Positions 35,672-47,307 of a stretch of DNA of 64,000 nucleotides are shown here, piece after piece; position 1 is the stretch's first letter; each line of letters opens with the position of its first letter. The stretch is from Jaapia argillacea MUCL 33604 (lineage: Eukaryota; Basidiomycota; Agaricomycetes; Jaapiales; Jaapiaceae), in NCBI GenBank assembly GCA_000697665.1, contig KL197713.1, forward strand, positions 894,593 through 958,592. The letters are read 5' to 3'. The notes under the pieces were generated by a model. That model was not told the origin of the DNA and made no database searches. It saw nothing but the letters and a program-made list of their open reading frames with translations. Position numbers and translations under genes: made by a program.

Positions 35672-37274
35672 AATATTCTCCCAGTGGACTTATTATAGAC
35701 GGCCAAGTTTACAAACCAAAACGACTTCCGCCTCTTCCACTTTCCGCACTTATGTAATCGTCACCTTAGCGTTTGCTGCCAACTTGTGACGAAAAATCCT
35801 CGAGTAACCTGCACAACCATCAGTGCATGAAATCCGCAACCAGTGGATAAGACACGTTGTACCTTGTCTCTGATACACTTTTCAGACCGAGAAGAGATGC
35901 AATGTGGTGGTCAGTGACAAGCGCTGGAACCACATGCCGTCCATGCCGTCGCTATAACATTTCAATCTCCGCCTCAAAATGCATCTCAGCGCGTTGAGGA
36001 ACACCGGACCGACTATCCTGCGGTTAATTACATCATAGATAATTAAGACTTCGATTCGGTGTTTGTAGGCCTACACGCGACTCTGCCACAGCCATTCCCA
36101 TCGTCTCAAGCCATCTTGGACCAATATAGTCCTGCTTAAACGAGCTCGGAGGTCACCCAGACGTCCCTTATGCCATCCTCATAAACCCCAAGGCGAAAAT
36201 TTGCTTGTTGTTTCCATTCCGAGTCACATCACTCGGGGTAACGGGGTTGCAAATATATTGGGAGCCAAAATCAAATTCAGATCTTCAGGGGTTCGTCGTG
36301 GTCGCTGGCGTCATCGTCTTCTTTGTGGCGCGAAAATGTCGGCCTATTTGATTTTGTGCTTACTGTACACCTTTGCTTGGCTTGAGCTTGAGCATATTTT
36401 GCCTTCATGTTCAGGTACCTTTGGATACGTTTACCACAGGGCACCAATCCTCGAAGCGACCCGCCTCTTTCCCCGCCCATCAAGCCAGAACTCCAATTAT
36501 TGGCATTTTCACTTGAATTCCAGAAGGGATCTGCAAAACGGCGCTGGCCCTCCGCCTCCCACACACACACATTCACTGACAGAGGCCACGCGGTATGTAT
36601 GCATCATCCTCGATTCATACCCCTCGCAGCCTCTTCATCTCCTCGCTCCATCTTGAACACGAGACTAGTGTTTCTCCCAATCGTTACCAACCATCAGACG
36701 AGTTTACGCCAAGCACACATCATTTCAATCAATGATTGCTTATTTTTTTCTCGGCCCCCACCCTACAGCATGCCACACCACGCGCCATCCGAAAACCGTA
36801 CCTAACTTGTCAATATTCAGCATAGTCATACCAACCCATTCATTCGCTGGGCATACATAGCTCCACTTTGCCAACGGCTAACCCAACCCCACCCTGAAAT
36901 CAAAACGGGGAGGAACGCTACTGCGTACGACGCAGGGTCCCCCCCCTTTATCACAGTTTATCGTACGCAACATCCGGCGATTCAGCCAACCCAATGGGTA
37001 AGGTCTTCTAAATTCCGACAACCGCTTGACCAACCCGAAACCATCAATTCATAATTCCGCAGCTTGTTCCGCCACGAGGACGGAGACAGATCCCGTCATG
37101 ACTGTATAAGATTAGATGATATATACATGCCCTCTACGACCATGGAATGAAGAAAACCTGATCACTCGAAAATGAGTGAAAACAAAAGTGAACGGAATAA
37201 GTAACGAGCAGAACAGAGCGATCAGTCAAAACATCCAGATGGAAACAAACGCTCAGCGTCCCAAATAAATAGGG
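35672..37274. other. 1.6-kb gene-free stretch between the transcription factor and ERF2
   Basis: Longest gene-free interval in the window. Frames present are short, overlap on both strands and have no recognisable motif. It holds the upstream region of the Zn2Cys6 gene and the 3' end of the palmitoyltransferase gene. Short A- and C-rich tracts occur (for example around 36560 and 36940). A non-coding RNA or long leader with upstream frames is possible but not shown. Confidence 0.45.
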
Positions 37275-39672
37275 TTACCGGCTAACCTCACGCATATGCT
37301 CTTCGCCATCCCCTACAGCTTCCCAAGTCCCACCCACCCCAGGATTGATCCTCCTTTTATCCTCCGTCGCAATCCCCGGAAAGTCTAACCAACTGAGACC
37401 AGCAGGCCGACACATCACACTAATCAAGTTCTTCCTCCAACTCCCATGTGAGAAGGGGTTGGGGGGTGCCGGTTCGGAAGAAAGTGATTTATGTGCCTGG
37501 TTCCTGATTTGTTCTATTGTGGTTACGTTGAGGAGGAGAAGCTGAGAAGGTGCACAGGATGGATGAGTTAAAGCTGGTAGATGCAGGAGAGTAGGGCGAT
37601 CTGATACGTACTCGCATGTGGTAGAGAAGTAATGCAGTCACTGGCCATATTACGAGAACAGAGAGTATGAACGCAACGGCACTTCCTGCCCCATGATCCA
37701 ACGCATGCTTGAAATCAAAGTGATCAAGGCGCGTAAGCAGGTACAGGTGTATAGCCGAGGTGACTATAACCATGCAAAGCGTTAAAACCTAGATCATCAC
37801 CAAGCGTCAGGTCCCATCTCTCATCTAATTAAGATAAGAAAAAGAAGCATACGGCAGATGTGAGGAACACAAAGAAGAACGTGTAATTTCGACGACCTAT
37901 GCAGTTGTTCACCCATTGACAATGATGATCGCATCCGTCGACGCAGTTATCACACTGTGAGAGTCCGTCAGATGGGTTGTTCCGAAGATGCTGTGGCGGA
38001 ACCGAGTGGAGGTGTGAGACCCACCATTTTACAGTGGCTTGATCGAGGAGGCCTGTACGTTAAGCACGTCGGACAATATTTCACGCGGACACTGTATTTC
38101 CACGAATTAAATCATTTAGTAACTGGAAGATGGAAACGGGATACTCACACTCCAGCTCTGACTTTCAGGTCTCTGGGAAACGGAGCCCTTGTAATGTTTT
38201 CCGATGGTGAGCTTGCTGGATAGGGAGGATTCGGGTCGAGATTTCGAGGAAGAATTCCCGGATCTCTAAACGCCTGTACCAAGATCCGAAACTCAGCGTC
38301 AATTTACGATAACAAGTATGATTCCCAGGCTCACCGTCGATAACATACTCGAAATCGTTAGCAAACACAGATACGCCCCAACACACGCAATGGCGGGACT
38401 CTGATTCTTCCACCACCAAACACACGTTGTCCCGAACCAAACACCAGATATCCCAACGACCAGAAGCGAGCTCCCGATAAAGGCCCAAGGTGAATCTCCA
38501 CCCGTCAACAACTTGCCTCTGAAAAAGAACCTATTTCGTGATGGGTGAAGTTGATAATTTCGCATGGGTTTGTGCGGAGGGTCCGGCGAGAGGATTGGTA
38601 CCGCGGAAAGTGGCGGGTGTAATGACGGAGGTGGGTGTGGGATAAACGCAAATGAACGGGCACGAGAGAGTGAAGGAGACCGGGACTGATTGGACTGTGG
38701 GTAAGGCGATATCGACTTTTTACGCCGAGAATGAATTGGAGAGTTGATGTTCCCTAAATCGTCGTCGGTCATTTTAGTTTCAAAAGTCAAACGACCATCC
38801 ATGGGTGGTGACGGCGAATCGGCATGATCGCGACTCGTGAAGTTGAGTGTGTCTGCTGCGGAGAAGGGATTGCGAACATTGTCCAAATTAAATCCCATCC
38901 GTAATAACTTTTCCATTCGATCCACGCTATCCCGCACCCGACCTCTTGTAGAGTTGACACCGCTGGCACCACCCAGACTCCTCGTGGATGTCTCGCGGGA
39001 TATGGATGGTCTTGAACTCGATATACCAGGGAGGGGGAGGGTTGTGGGCATTCCCGAGCTTTTCTTCGGTGAAGGGCCGCTACCAATGGGCAGAAGTGGC
39101 TCACGACTGTGTTTCATACGTTTTGAAGCTTCGAAATGTCTATGGCGCTCATCAGGTGATGCTGGTCGACCACCGCTTCCGTGCGATCCATCTGAGCCGC
39201 CATCAAAGTTCTCTGAGAGAGGCGCAAGTTGGAAGTTATCTGGATAGTCTGACGAAGTTGCTGATAGTGCTGATGACGGCCGCGGGAGGGGTGGCGGTGG
39301 CTGGTAGTAATTCGGCCGTGAAGGGCGGAAGAAAGACGCAGATGGTAAAATCCCACCCGCATGGGTCGATGACGATGGCAGGGTAAACGTGGGCATCGTA
39401 GGAGACGATGGCTGAGTGATGTGGCTCATTGAGTTCCTATTGGGACGAGAAGTGATGGATAGGGTAGATTCGCTTCTGTTATGTGAGGACGCGTGAGTAC
39501 CGCTGCGCTCACGTTGTCGGTTGGGGGCAAAGGGCAGGCGTTGGGTGGCGTTTAAATGAGTGGGGGAGGTTGGGTAGAAAGACCTGTTGGAATCGCCTGG
39601 TGAGTGGGAAGAGGAGGAGGGTAAGGAGGGCTGGGTGAATCGGGGGGATAGTGAAGGGGGTGGTATCGCCAT
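37275..39672 (-). CDS. ERF2: DHHC palmitoyltransferase, ERF2 type
   Basis: S-acyltransferase, in yeast the ER enzyme that palmitoylates Ras with Erf4. Exons: 39672-38335, 38273-38149, 38091-38025, 37954-37853, 37788-37612, 37541-37275; 691 aa. The core reads [21 protein letters not shown], two transmembrane spans, [18 protein letters not shown], then the Cys-rich domain [20 protein letters not shown] and [17 protein letters not shown] with the catalytic DHHC, two more spans, and [11 protein letters not shown] (the TTxE motif). The first 350 or so residues are a Ser/Pro-rich disordered extension, much longer than in yeast Erf2 (359 aa in all). Head to head with the SDR gene across 793 bp. Confidence 0.92.
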
Positions 39673-40465
39673 AGTCGGGACCGATGAAAGATATACAAGA
39701 ATGGATAGGATAGGGCCAGCCGAGGGTGTATACTGCTAAGGGCGGAAGGCTAGAGCTGTTTATCAGCAGACGAGTCTTTTGCAAGTTTCGGCAAACTCAC
39801 CTTGAATTGAGAGTCGGAAAAGGCAGACGCGGACCTCCTCTTTGAGCTGGAGAGGATGTGCGTGAGCCTGCGCGCGAATGAAGGGATAATTAGGAGACGG
39901 CTGGGCGGATGCAGACTTGGGTCAGCAGCGGGGCATGCAAGCTGCAGCGAGGATGACCGAGCCCTCGATTATTAGAAAAGAATGATGGCTCGAGGTCGGA
40001 AGGCGACGAGGAAAGTGTGTAAATCCGGACGGAATGGGCCAGGTCCGATCAGAAACGTTTTTCATTTTCTAACTTCAATGCCTTCCTTGTTTTTACTCAA
40101 CATTCCTCATGCCCGCTCTTTGTTCCTCCTCTGGCCATGCGTCCAGCTTCGAACACCCTTTTGTGCTACGGCCGGCCACGTTGGATACAATGGTCGATTT
40201 TCGGTGATTTAGACCGGACACATTGATCGGTCCAACAGGTATCGTCAATCGACTCCGTCAAACATACAAGTTCATCATACATCCTCGATATTTGTGGGTG
40301 CTCGAACAGTGTTTGGCCGACAATCACATTCAGTGTTGATACGACGTCTGAGCTTCATGGATCTTTGGATAAGCCACATCCATCCACCGAGCTTACATTC
40401 ATGACATCACGCTCAATCATGATGAGTTCAAAAGACCACCCAGACTTTCCATCTCAAACACCATC
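39673..40465. promoter_or_regulatory. Divergent promoter region ERF2 / SDR
   Basis: 793 bp between divergent start codons. No gene is supported. The right 100 bp before 40466 are AC-rich, as in many fungal leaders. Confidence 0.4.
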
Positions 40466-41433
40466 ATGTCCCAACCCAAGCCCCTCCAAGGAAAAGTCGC
40501 TCTAATAACTGGGTCAGGTCGCGGTGTCGGCAAGCAAATCGCACTCGAACTCGCCAGTCGCGGTGCCTCCATCATCGTCAACTACGTCAGTAGTTCTGGA
40601 CCAGCTGAAGAAGCCGTGAAAGAGATAGAGGGACTTGGTGTTAAAGCTAAAGCGTTCAAAGCGAACATATCAAAACCTGAAGAGATCGAAAGTTTGTTTG
40701 ACGCCGCAATGAAAGAATTTGGAAAGCTCGACATCGTAGTCTCAAACTCCGGTGAGTCCTCCCCAAACCATACATAACCATTAACACTCATCCTCATCAT
40801 CCTGGCAGGTCTCGAGCATTTTGGGAAAGTGACAGACGTAACTCCCACCGAGTTTGACCGTATCTTTTCGGTAAACACTCGTGGACAGTTCTTCGTCGCA
40901 CAGCAAGCATACAAACACCTTTCTCATGGTGGTCGGATAATCCTAACTTCAAGTATCTCTGCACAAGCTAAAGGCGTTGGTAATCACGCTGTATACGCCG
41001 GCAGCAAGGCAGCAGTCGAAGCCTTTGCTAGGTGCTTTGCTAAAGGTAAACACACATTCAACTTCGTTTTCTCGTCCACTCCATCTGACGCCGTGTCGTT
41101 TTCACTCGTAGATTTTGGCGACAAGAAAATCACTGTCAACGCCATAGCCCCAGGAGGCGTCAAATCCGACATGTATTACGAATCAGCCCGTAAATACATG
41201 CCAGGTTCGGAATCATGGTCAGACGAACAAGTCGAAGCTGCCGTCGCGCAATTTTCACCCCTTGGGCGAGTTGGGATGCCAAATGATGTGGCGAAAGTGG
41301 TTGCGTTCCTTGTTAGTGAGGATGGGGAATGGATCAATGGTGAGTGTTTGTGATACTTGATTGTATGTGATGTACTTATGGTTGGCGTGTTGTAGGTCAA
41401 ACGATCACTATTGGTGGTGGTGCGGCGATGTGA
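40466..41433 (+). CDS. Short-chain dehydrogenase/reductase (SDR)
   Basis: Classical NADP(H)-type SDR of 262 aa. Exons 40466-40751, 40809-41045, 41112-41339, 41396-41433. It has the cofactor motif TGSGRGVGKQIALELASRGA, the NS(G) turn, IILTSSISAQ with the catalytic Ser, and YAGSKAAVEAFARCFAK with the YxxxK pair. DKKITVNAIAPGGVKSDMY and the terminal GEWINGQTITIGGGAAM are typical. Overall it resembles versicolorin/tetrahydroxynaphthalene reductase-like SDRs, but the substrate cannot be told. It stands alone, with no biosynthetic neighbours. Confidence 0.92.
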
Positions 41434-41652
41434 ATAGATATTGCGGTAGATGTATTAATTTGTATTCCTACTGAGTAGTTGGAATGAAGAATCAGTGTGC
41501 TATCACTTCGTACGAGCAAAAATTGGTTTCGTTCCATTGTCATTAGATTCATAGAGTACAAGCTTACACCAACGACATTAAGTACACACACTTGCAAGGC
41601 CACATACAAGAATACTGATACAAGACTACCTTCCATAAATTGTCAAATTATA

Positions 41653-43139
41653 TCACAAAGCGCCCACCTCGACTCCTAGTCCCACACCAAGATCCAAGTC
41701 CAAATCATCCTCAGTTCCTTCATCATCATAATCGCCAAACTCCCACTTGTAGCAATCCTGGCATCAATCAACATCAACAAACCATTCAACCCACAGAGAG
41801 GGAAAGAAGGACATACCACACACCCATCCTCAACCCTCGCTCTCGGAACCTCTAGCCCATCACCCTCCTCACCCCCTTCCCTATCATCCCAACTCAACCC
41901 CTCAACATCCAACAACCTCGTAACGACATTCTTAATAGTATGCGTCCTAACATCCACTCTCCACCCCATCTTACCAACCGTATCATACACTATACTCTTC
42001 CCCAAATGACATCTCGTCTCCAATGCATAACCTGCTTGGGAACATGGGGATAGTGTACCTGTGCATGTGCCGAGGGGTATTGGGTCGGCTGTGTGGTAGA
42101 TGTGGGTTACGGGAGCGAGGGAGGTGGGGAGGTGGGAGGAATTTGGTGGGGATGGGGGGAGAGGGAGGGCTAGGCGTTGGGCTGCGAGGAGTTCGCCTGG
42201 GGATTCGAAGGCTATGGCTGGGAGACCGAAGGTGGTTCCGAGGAGGGATGCTAGAGCTCCTCCTAACGAGTGGCCCACGAGCCAAATGTCTGCGTTGGGG
42301 TACATCGCCGTCAAGTTGTTGACCAGATTCTGTCAAAATCTCCTCCTTCAATAACCCGATCGTAACGAAAAGGACTTGAACACTCACAATTCCAACCGAA
42401 TAGAACAAACTATCCTCTACAAGCGCATCCCTCAAACACACATTATCACATCTCCATCCTTTCCTATAACACCCACAAACCTGCTTAAAAACCCAAGTGA
42501 CATCAACTCGGGCACAACAACAGCTAAAGAGCAAGTTGTCGTTGAATTTATCGGATTTGGAGGTGGGGCCGGTTAGGGTTGTGCCTTTGATTGAGAGGAC
42601 GGCGGTTGTGTTTGAGGGGGTGAGGAAGACGTGTCCTCGAAACCCTGGTTCGGAGGAGGGGTCCCAGCCTATTGGGAAACTCTGGATGGTAGTTACTTTA
42701 GAAGGGTGGATGATGTAGAGGAGATGGACGAACGTACTGTACTCCAATCATCGTCGATTTCGTACCAGTTCTTCTCACCTGGCAAAGCGTAGGCGTTCCC
42801 TGTCATACGACCTAGCTGAGCGACGGTATGTCGATCTGTCAAGTCCGGACCTGTGACTTTGACTTGATCCCATTCTACCGGTACGCTCTGACCTCGCTGG
42901 AGGGAAAGAAGGCGAGCGTGTTGGTATGCTGACTGAGAACGTGGACGGTAGAGGGTGGATTGGGTGGATTTGAGAGTCCAAGTGGGAGTGATGTCTAGGG
43001 GGGATGTGAAAGCTGGAGACTGGATGTTCAGAGAGGAGTGATCGGAGCTGAGATGGAATTTGTGTTGAGGTTGGAATGAGATGTCCTGAGCGGCGAATAC
43101 GATGGAGGATAACGAGAGGATAAGTAAGGACGGGATCAT
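41653..43139 (-). CDS. ATG15: Autophagic lipase ATG15 (Cvt17)
   Basis: Vacuolar phospholipase that lyses autophagic bodies; reaches the vacuole through the multivesicular pathway. Exons: 43139-42738, 42681-42388, 42329-41817, 41757-41653; 437 aa. An N-terminal hydrophobic segment (SLLILSLSSIVFA) is the signal anchor. MTGNAYALPGEKNWYEID, GHVFLTPSNTTAVLSIKGT and CCCARVDVTW are family motifs; the lipase elbow GHSLGGALASLLG puts the nucleophile at Ser253, followed by FGLPAIAFESPGELLAAQRL. The Cys-rich loop CTGTLSPCSQAGYALETRCH is also characteristic. The C-terminal Asp-rich tail is short. Convergent with the SDR gene. Confidence 0.95.
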
Positions 43140-43454
43140 GGTGGTGGTAGCAAGACCATGCTATTCGGATTCCAGCGCTATTGCTCGGTCAAGAGAGCCT
43201 GTGAGGGAGATAGATAAACGTGCGTCGGCGGACAGGTGGCCCAGTTTGGTAACATCAGACTCAGCTGCTGTGCTCATCGTCCCACTCGTTCCCAAGCACC
43301 AATCGCTCGACGACGGCGACAACAGTCGTGAACACCTACGACCTCCCTGCGATACCTGTCTTTGATACCAGATAGGTTGTCAGCCACGACTTTATTTAAC
43401 GATCACGAACAATCCACGACCTACATCGACGACCCTTCATGAACCCAAACCCAA
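43140..43454. promoter_or_regulatory. Divergent promoter ATG15 / membrane protein
   Basis: 315 bp separate the two divergent start codons; no TATA box or repeat stands out. Confidence 0.35.
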
Positions 43455-45457
43455 ATGTTTCACCCCCCACAACACAGACTTGACACTCCTCCCCCCACCT
43501 CCCAATTCCATCGACCATGGTCCCCAGATCCAACCGATCCATTACCCTCTCTCTCCCGATACAACCTCCCTCCACAAGGGCAGGGATACGATTATGATTA
43601 CGTTTATGACCATGACGACTATACCTACCACCACCCCCAACACAGACAACAGAGGAGAGAGCCTTCAGACGTCTCTGTGGAAGCCCTTGACTTAGCAGAC
43701 TACGCCATGACTCTCGATCATCGACAACACCAACAATTACAACCCCACTATGCCCCCTTTCGCCCACCGGAATACCCTCCCTCCCCACCAGCCCTACGTC
43801 CCCTCGCCTCCCCAGACTCAATCCAAGTCCCCTCATTAGTCTCAGACCCAACAGGCAGTTCCTCCTCCCACACAACCCATTCCTTCGCTTCACACTCGGG
43901 CCAATCACGAGGCCGCGGTACCCCAAGACGTCCATTCTCACTCCCCCCACCCAGGTCCCACAACTCCTTCTCCCCCTCCCCCCACCTCGAACCACAATAC
44001 ACATACGATTACCCCCATTCCTCCAACCACGATTACCCCGGTGTACCTATCGGTGGCCGTTTCCCACCCAACCCTCCAGACGAAATCGACATTTCCCAAT
44101 TCCCAGCTTGGTCACGAAAATGGTATCACCCTCAGAACACACTCAACCCTATCCCTCAAAACCCTCCTAAACGAAGAGTACCAGAAGATGACTTGTCGCC
44201 TTTTGATCCGTCGTTCCCAACACACAAATATCATTCTACACCATACGACCCCCAAGTCCTCCCTTACTCGGGTTACTCTCTCCCCTCTTCCTCCGTTCCT
44301 TCCCATTCAGCCGCCTCTCGTGATGCCCTACCATGGTCATCCGACCCACCCGATTACCCACTCGACTCTGAAATCAAGGAAGAGCGGATGCGCATGCTCG
44401 AGAGGGAATTTGGTGGGAAGGGCTCGAGGAGCAAAGAAGAATTTGGTGAAGAGGGAGTGGTGGGTAGTGTGGATGGTAAAGGTAATCTAGTCACTGAGGG
44501 ACCGAAGAAGAGGATGGTGGTTAGAGGTTGTCAGATTCTCTTGGCTTTAGCAGGGAGTATAGCAGCTATTTATGGAGGCTTTGTTCGTCTCCCTTCCTCC
44601 CTCATCTCTTCTCAGAATAAACACTAACTGCTACCCTAACCTTTTAGATCCTGAAACCAACATCAACCCCACCACCCCGCAGTAAACCATCAACCTACAT
44701 CCTCTACATCTTCTCAATCCTAACTCTACTCTTCACCATCTATCTCTTCATACTCCGTCCGACGTGTTGTCCCGGGTCGAGGAAGAAGAAGGGGAAGGGA
44801 AAGGCGGAGTCACCGTTCGGGATGGTTTTGCCTGTTCAGTATTTGCCTGGTAGGTCTGCTGCAGGTGGTGGGAAAGAGAAGGGGAAGAAAGGGAAGAAGG
44901 GGGGGAAGGGACAAGGTGCAGGGGGGGACGTGCAAGTCAATTTAATAGTGGACCCATCGATGTTCATGCCCGGCTCTCACCGCTCCTCCCACTCCGAAGA
45001 CGAAGACGAAGGATATTCTTCCCTAGCATTCGGACCCAACTCCCAATTCGACGGCTCCTCCGTTGGCAACCAACATCGTCATCATCATCAGAGGCAGAGA
45101 CCACCAAAGAGACGAACGGTGTTTGAAGGGTTGGCTTTGGAGGAGGAATGGAAGAAGGCTAGAGGGTGGTTGAGGAAGATGTTGTTTATTGATATGGGGT
45201 TGTTAGTTTTGTGGGGTGGGATTTTCGTTTGGGTTTTGATTGGGCCCAGGTGTCCTAGTGGGGGGTTTGAGGGATGGTGAGTGGCTTGTTCTCCAGTTGT
45301 TCCATCATAAGTGCTGTGCTCACGTTTTGTTAGGTGCGATTCGTTCAATGTGGGGACTGCCGCTGCGTGTCTGATGTCGCTCGCCTTTGGATTCTCTGTA
45401 TTCTTTGATGTGAAAGATTTACATGCGAGTAGGCAATCGCCTCGGACGCGGACGTGA
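43455..45457 (+). CDS. Unknown four-span membrane protein with long disordered N-terminus
   Basis: Not recognised. Exons 43455-44582, 44648-45276, 45334-45457; 626 aa. The first 350 residues are rich in Pro, His, Tyr and Ser (runs of YDYDY, HHPQHRQQ, PPSPPALRP) and look disordered. Four hydrophobic spans follow: ILLALAGSIAAIYGGF at the end of exon 1, YILYIFSILTLLFTIYLFIL, MLFIDMGLLVLWGGIFVWVL, and AAACLMSLAFGFSVFFDV in the last exon. Between spans 2 and 3 are a Cys pair (PTCCPG), a Gly/Lys-rich run, and an acidic/His-rich segment. The third span is followed by CPSGGFEGWCDSFN, two Cys that could form a luminal disulphide. The last exon agrees in frame and hydropathy, which supports the splice at 45277-45333. 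Confidence 0.7.
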
Positions 45458-45702
45458 TTTATGGTGGTTAGGTTTAGGACTGGGACGTGGACTTGTTATG
45501 TTTAGATGGATACCTCGATGTATATTTGTGGACTGTTCAAAGTACGTACATATAATCGAGCCCTTTTCGGGTTAGCTTCACGATGACCCTTGAATTTATC
45601 TCATATTTATGGATGTGAATGAGTGAACGAGTGGTATGGGTTGAGATATACACCTCAACGTGAAGCGATCTAAAGTCTATTCCCTCATCCGCACAGTCCA
45701 TC

Positions 45703-46847
45703 CTAATGACCTTCCCCATGCGCATCGCCCTCTTTCGCAGGTCCCAACAACCCGCCCAAACCCCATCCACCAACGAGCAACCCAAGCAAGACCAAAACGC
45801 CCCTCTTCTCCTCCCTATCCAACTCCCTCTCATAACTCCTCTTCTCAGTAGAAGAAGCAGTGAGCGAAGCGGTTATAGTATCCAACAAATCTTTTTGGTT
45901 CGCTAACCCCGTTCTGATTTGTGATGGGGTGGGGATGTGGAGGTCTTCCAGCACGTCTGTTATTATCCCACTTGAAGTTGAGTTTGAGCTTGATCCGGAG
46001 GAGGGGGAGGAGGAGGGGAGGGGGATGGATAGGTCGTCGTGGAGTTGGTAGGATGGTCCACCTCCGTGATGCGTTTCGGAACCGCCTACAATTAGGAGTT
46101 TGGGAGGGGAGGGAGGTGAAGAGTCGTGTGGGACTTTTGAAAGAGAGGAACTCCAGAAATCGGGGACGTATGGCTGGGATTGGGGGAGGGTTGTTAGCGA
46201 GGATTGTCCGAGACGAGTGAAATAAGATAGGCGAAATGGCGGGAGACGTGAAGTGAGGTACGTGGAATGAATTGAATGAGAGGAAGATGGGGGTTGAATG
46301 GAGGTAAGAAGGCAGAGGTAAATATACACTCAAACACGACTCACAATCTGGATTGGAGACTCCTGATCGGGTGCAGACACGTCCGGTAGGAAGACGTCCA
46401 AATACTGCTTCGGTATAGGCTTTGCAGGTTCAGCGGAGCTCGGGATACCTGGTACAGTCGCCTCCGGTTCTGGAATGGGATCGAGAATAGTTTCTTGATT
46501 GACGATGGGGGACACGGCGCCTTCGGGTGTGACGACAGTTGATGAGTTGCGAGCTTGTGGTTGGGGGGAAGTGGATGTAGGTGGTTGGATGGAGTTTTGG
46601 GAGTCGAATTGACGGATGCGGGTGATGAGGGTTGCTTTGGTTCCTGTCCTGAGGGAGAGTAAGTATGCACACGCTCACGATGAAGGCAGAAATAGAGAAC
46701 TCACACAGACAGACCACGCTTCTTGAGTTCCTGCTTGAGACTGTTCGTGGTCTCGGACTCCCACGACCGCGACAGGAGGACGGAGGAGACGAATGACCTG
46801 GTTGCGAGGGGTCGCAGAGAGCGAGCATGTGAAGATACTCGCAACAT
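45703..46847 (-). CDS. AIM34-like mitochondrial SAP-domain protein
   Basis: Probably mitochondrial. Exons: 46847-46705, 46648-46345, 46173-45703; 305 aa. The N-terminus MLRVSSHARSLRPLATRSF is an Arg-rich presequence. A SAP motif crosses the first intron: NSLKQELKKRGLS then VTGTKATLITRIRQFD. Fungal Aim34 proteins have this plan: presequence, one SAP motif, low-complexity middle, and a hydrophobic C-terminal helix, here GVLVLLGLLVGGWGLGGLLG. The function of Aim34 is unknown, and the SAP motif suggests nucleic-acid contact. The family call rests on architecture rather than close sequence match. Confidence 0.6.
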
Positions 46848-47307
46848 TCTGGTCGACTGCACTTCAAGTTGACTTCAAGTTACTTCAAGTCACCAAGTCA
46901 CCAAAAAAGTGAGCACTTCCGAGAACATCCGGAAATGGCGATGATGTCATGCTGCTGTTGCCTTTTGTGGTTTGCGTAGATTGTTGGTATCGATTGCAGG
47001 CTGCTGGATCTGTTCATTGCAATCATTTCTGCAATCATCTGAAGCTATGTTGTAGGGCCAAGGGTGCACAGATGTCCTCATAAATGCAGTCCTGACTCGC
47101 TCGGTCTTCTCTGCCACATCGGCCTCAAGGCCTCACACCTGCCTCGTGTTTTCCTCGCGTGTTCTCATCACTCCCAGTCTGGAGCTACAACCACTTGACT
47201 TATCAACGCAACTTTCCTACAAAATCACCCATCATTCATTCCTTCACCCAGATCCCCGTACACACGTTTCATATCTCATCTCATTTCACTTCATCCACTA
47301 ATCCCAC
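46848..47307. other. Divergent intergenic region
   Basis: 460 bp between the AIM34-like gene and the unknown gene to its right. Just above the AIM34-like start the phrase ACTTCAAGT is repeated three times (46861-46890), a small direct repeat. Otherwise nothing is seen. Confidence 0.45.

Noticed and set aside
43396-44004. Long antisense frame opposite the unknown membrane protein
   Set aside because: Gly/Arg/Val-rich product arises from the CCC/ACC-rich sense codons; no independent evidence.
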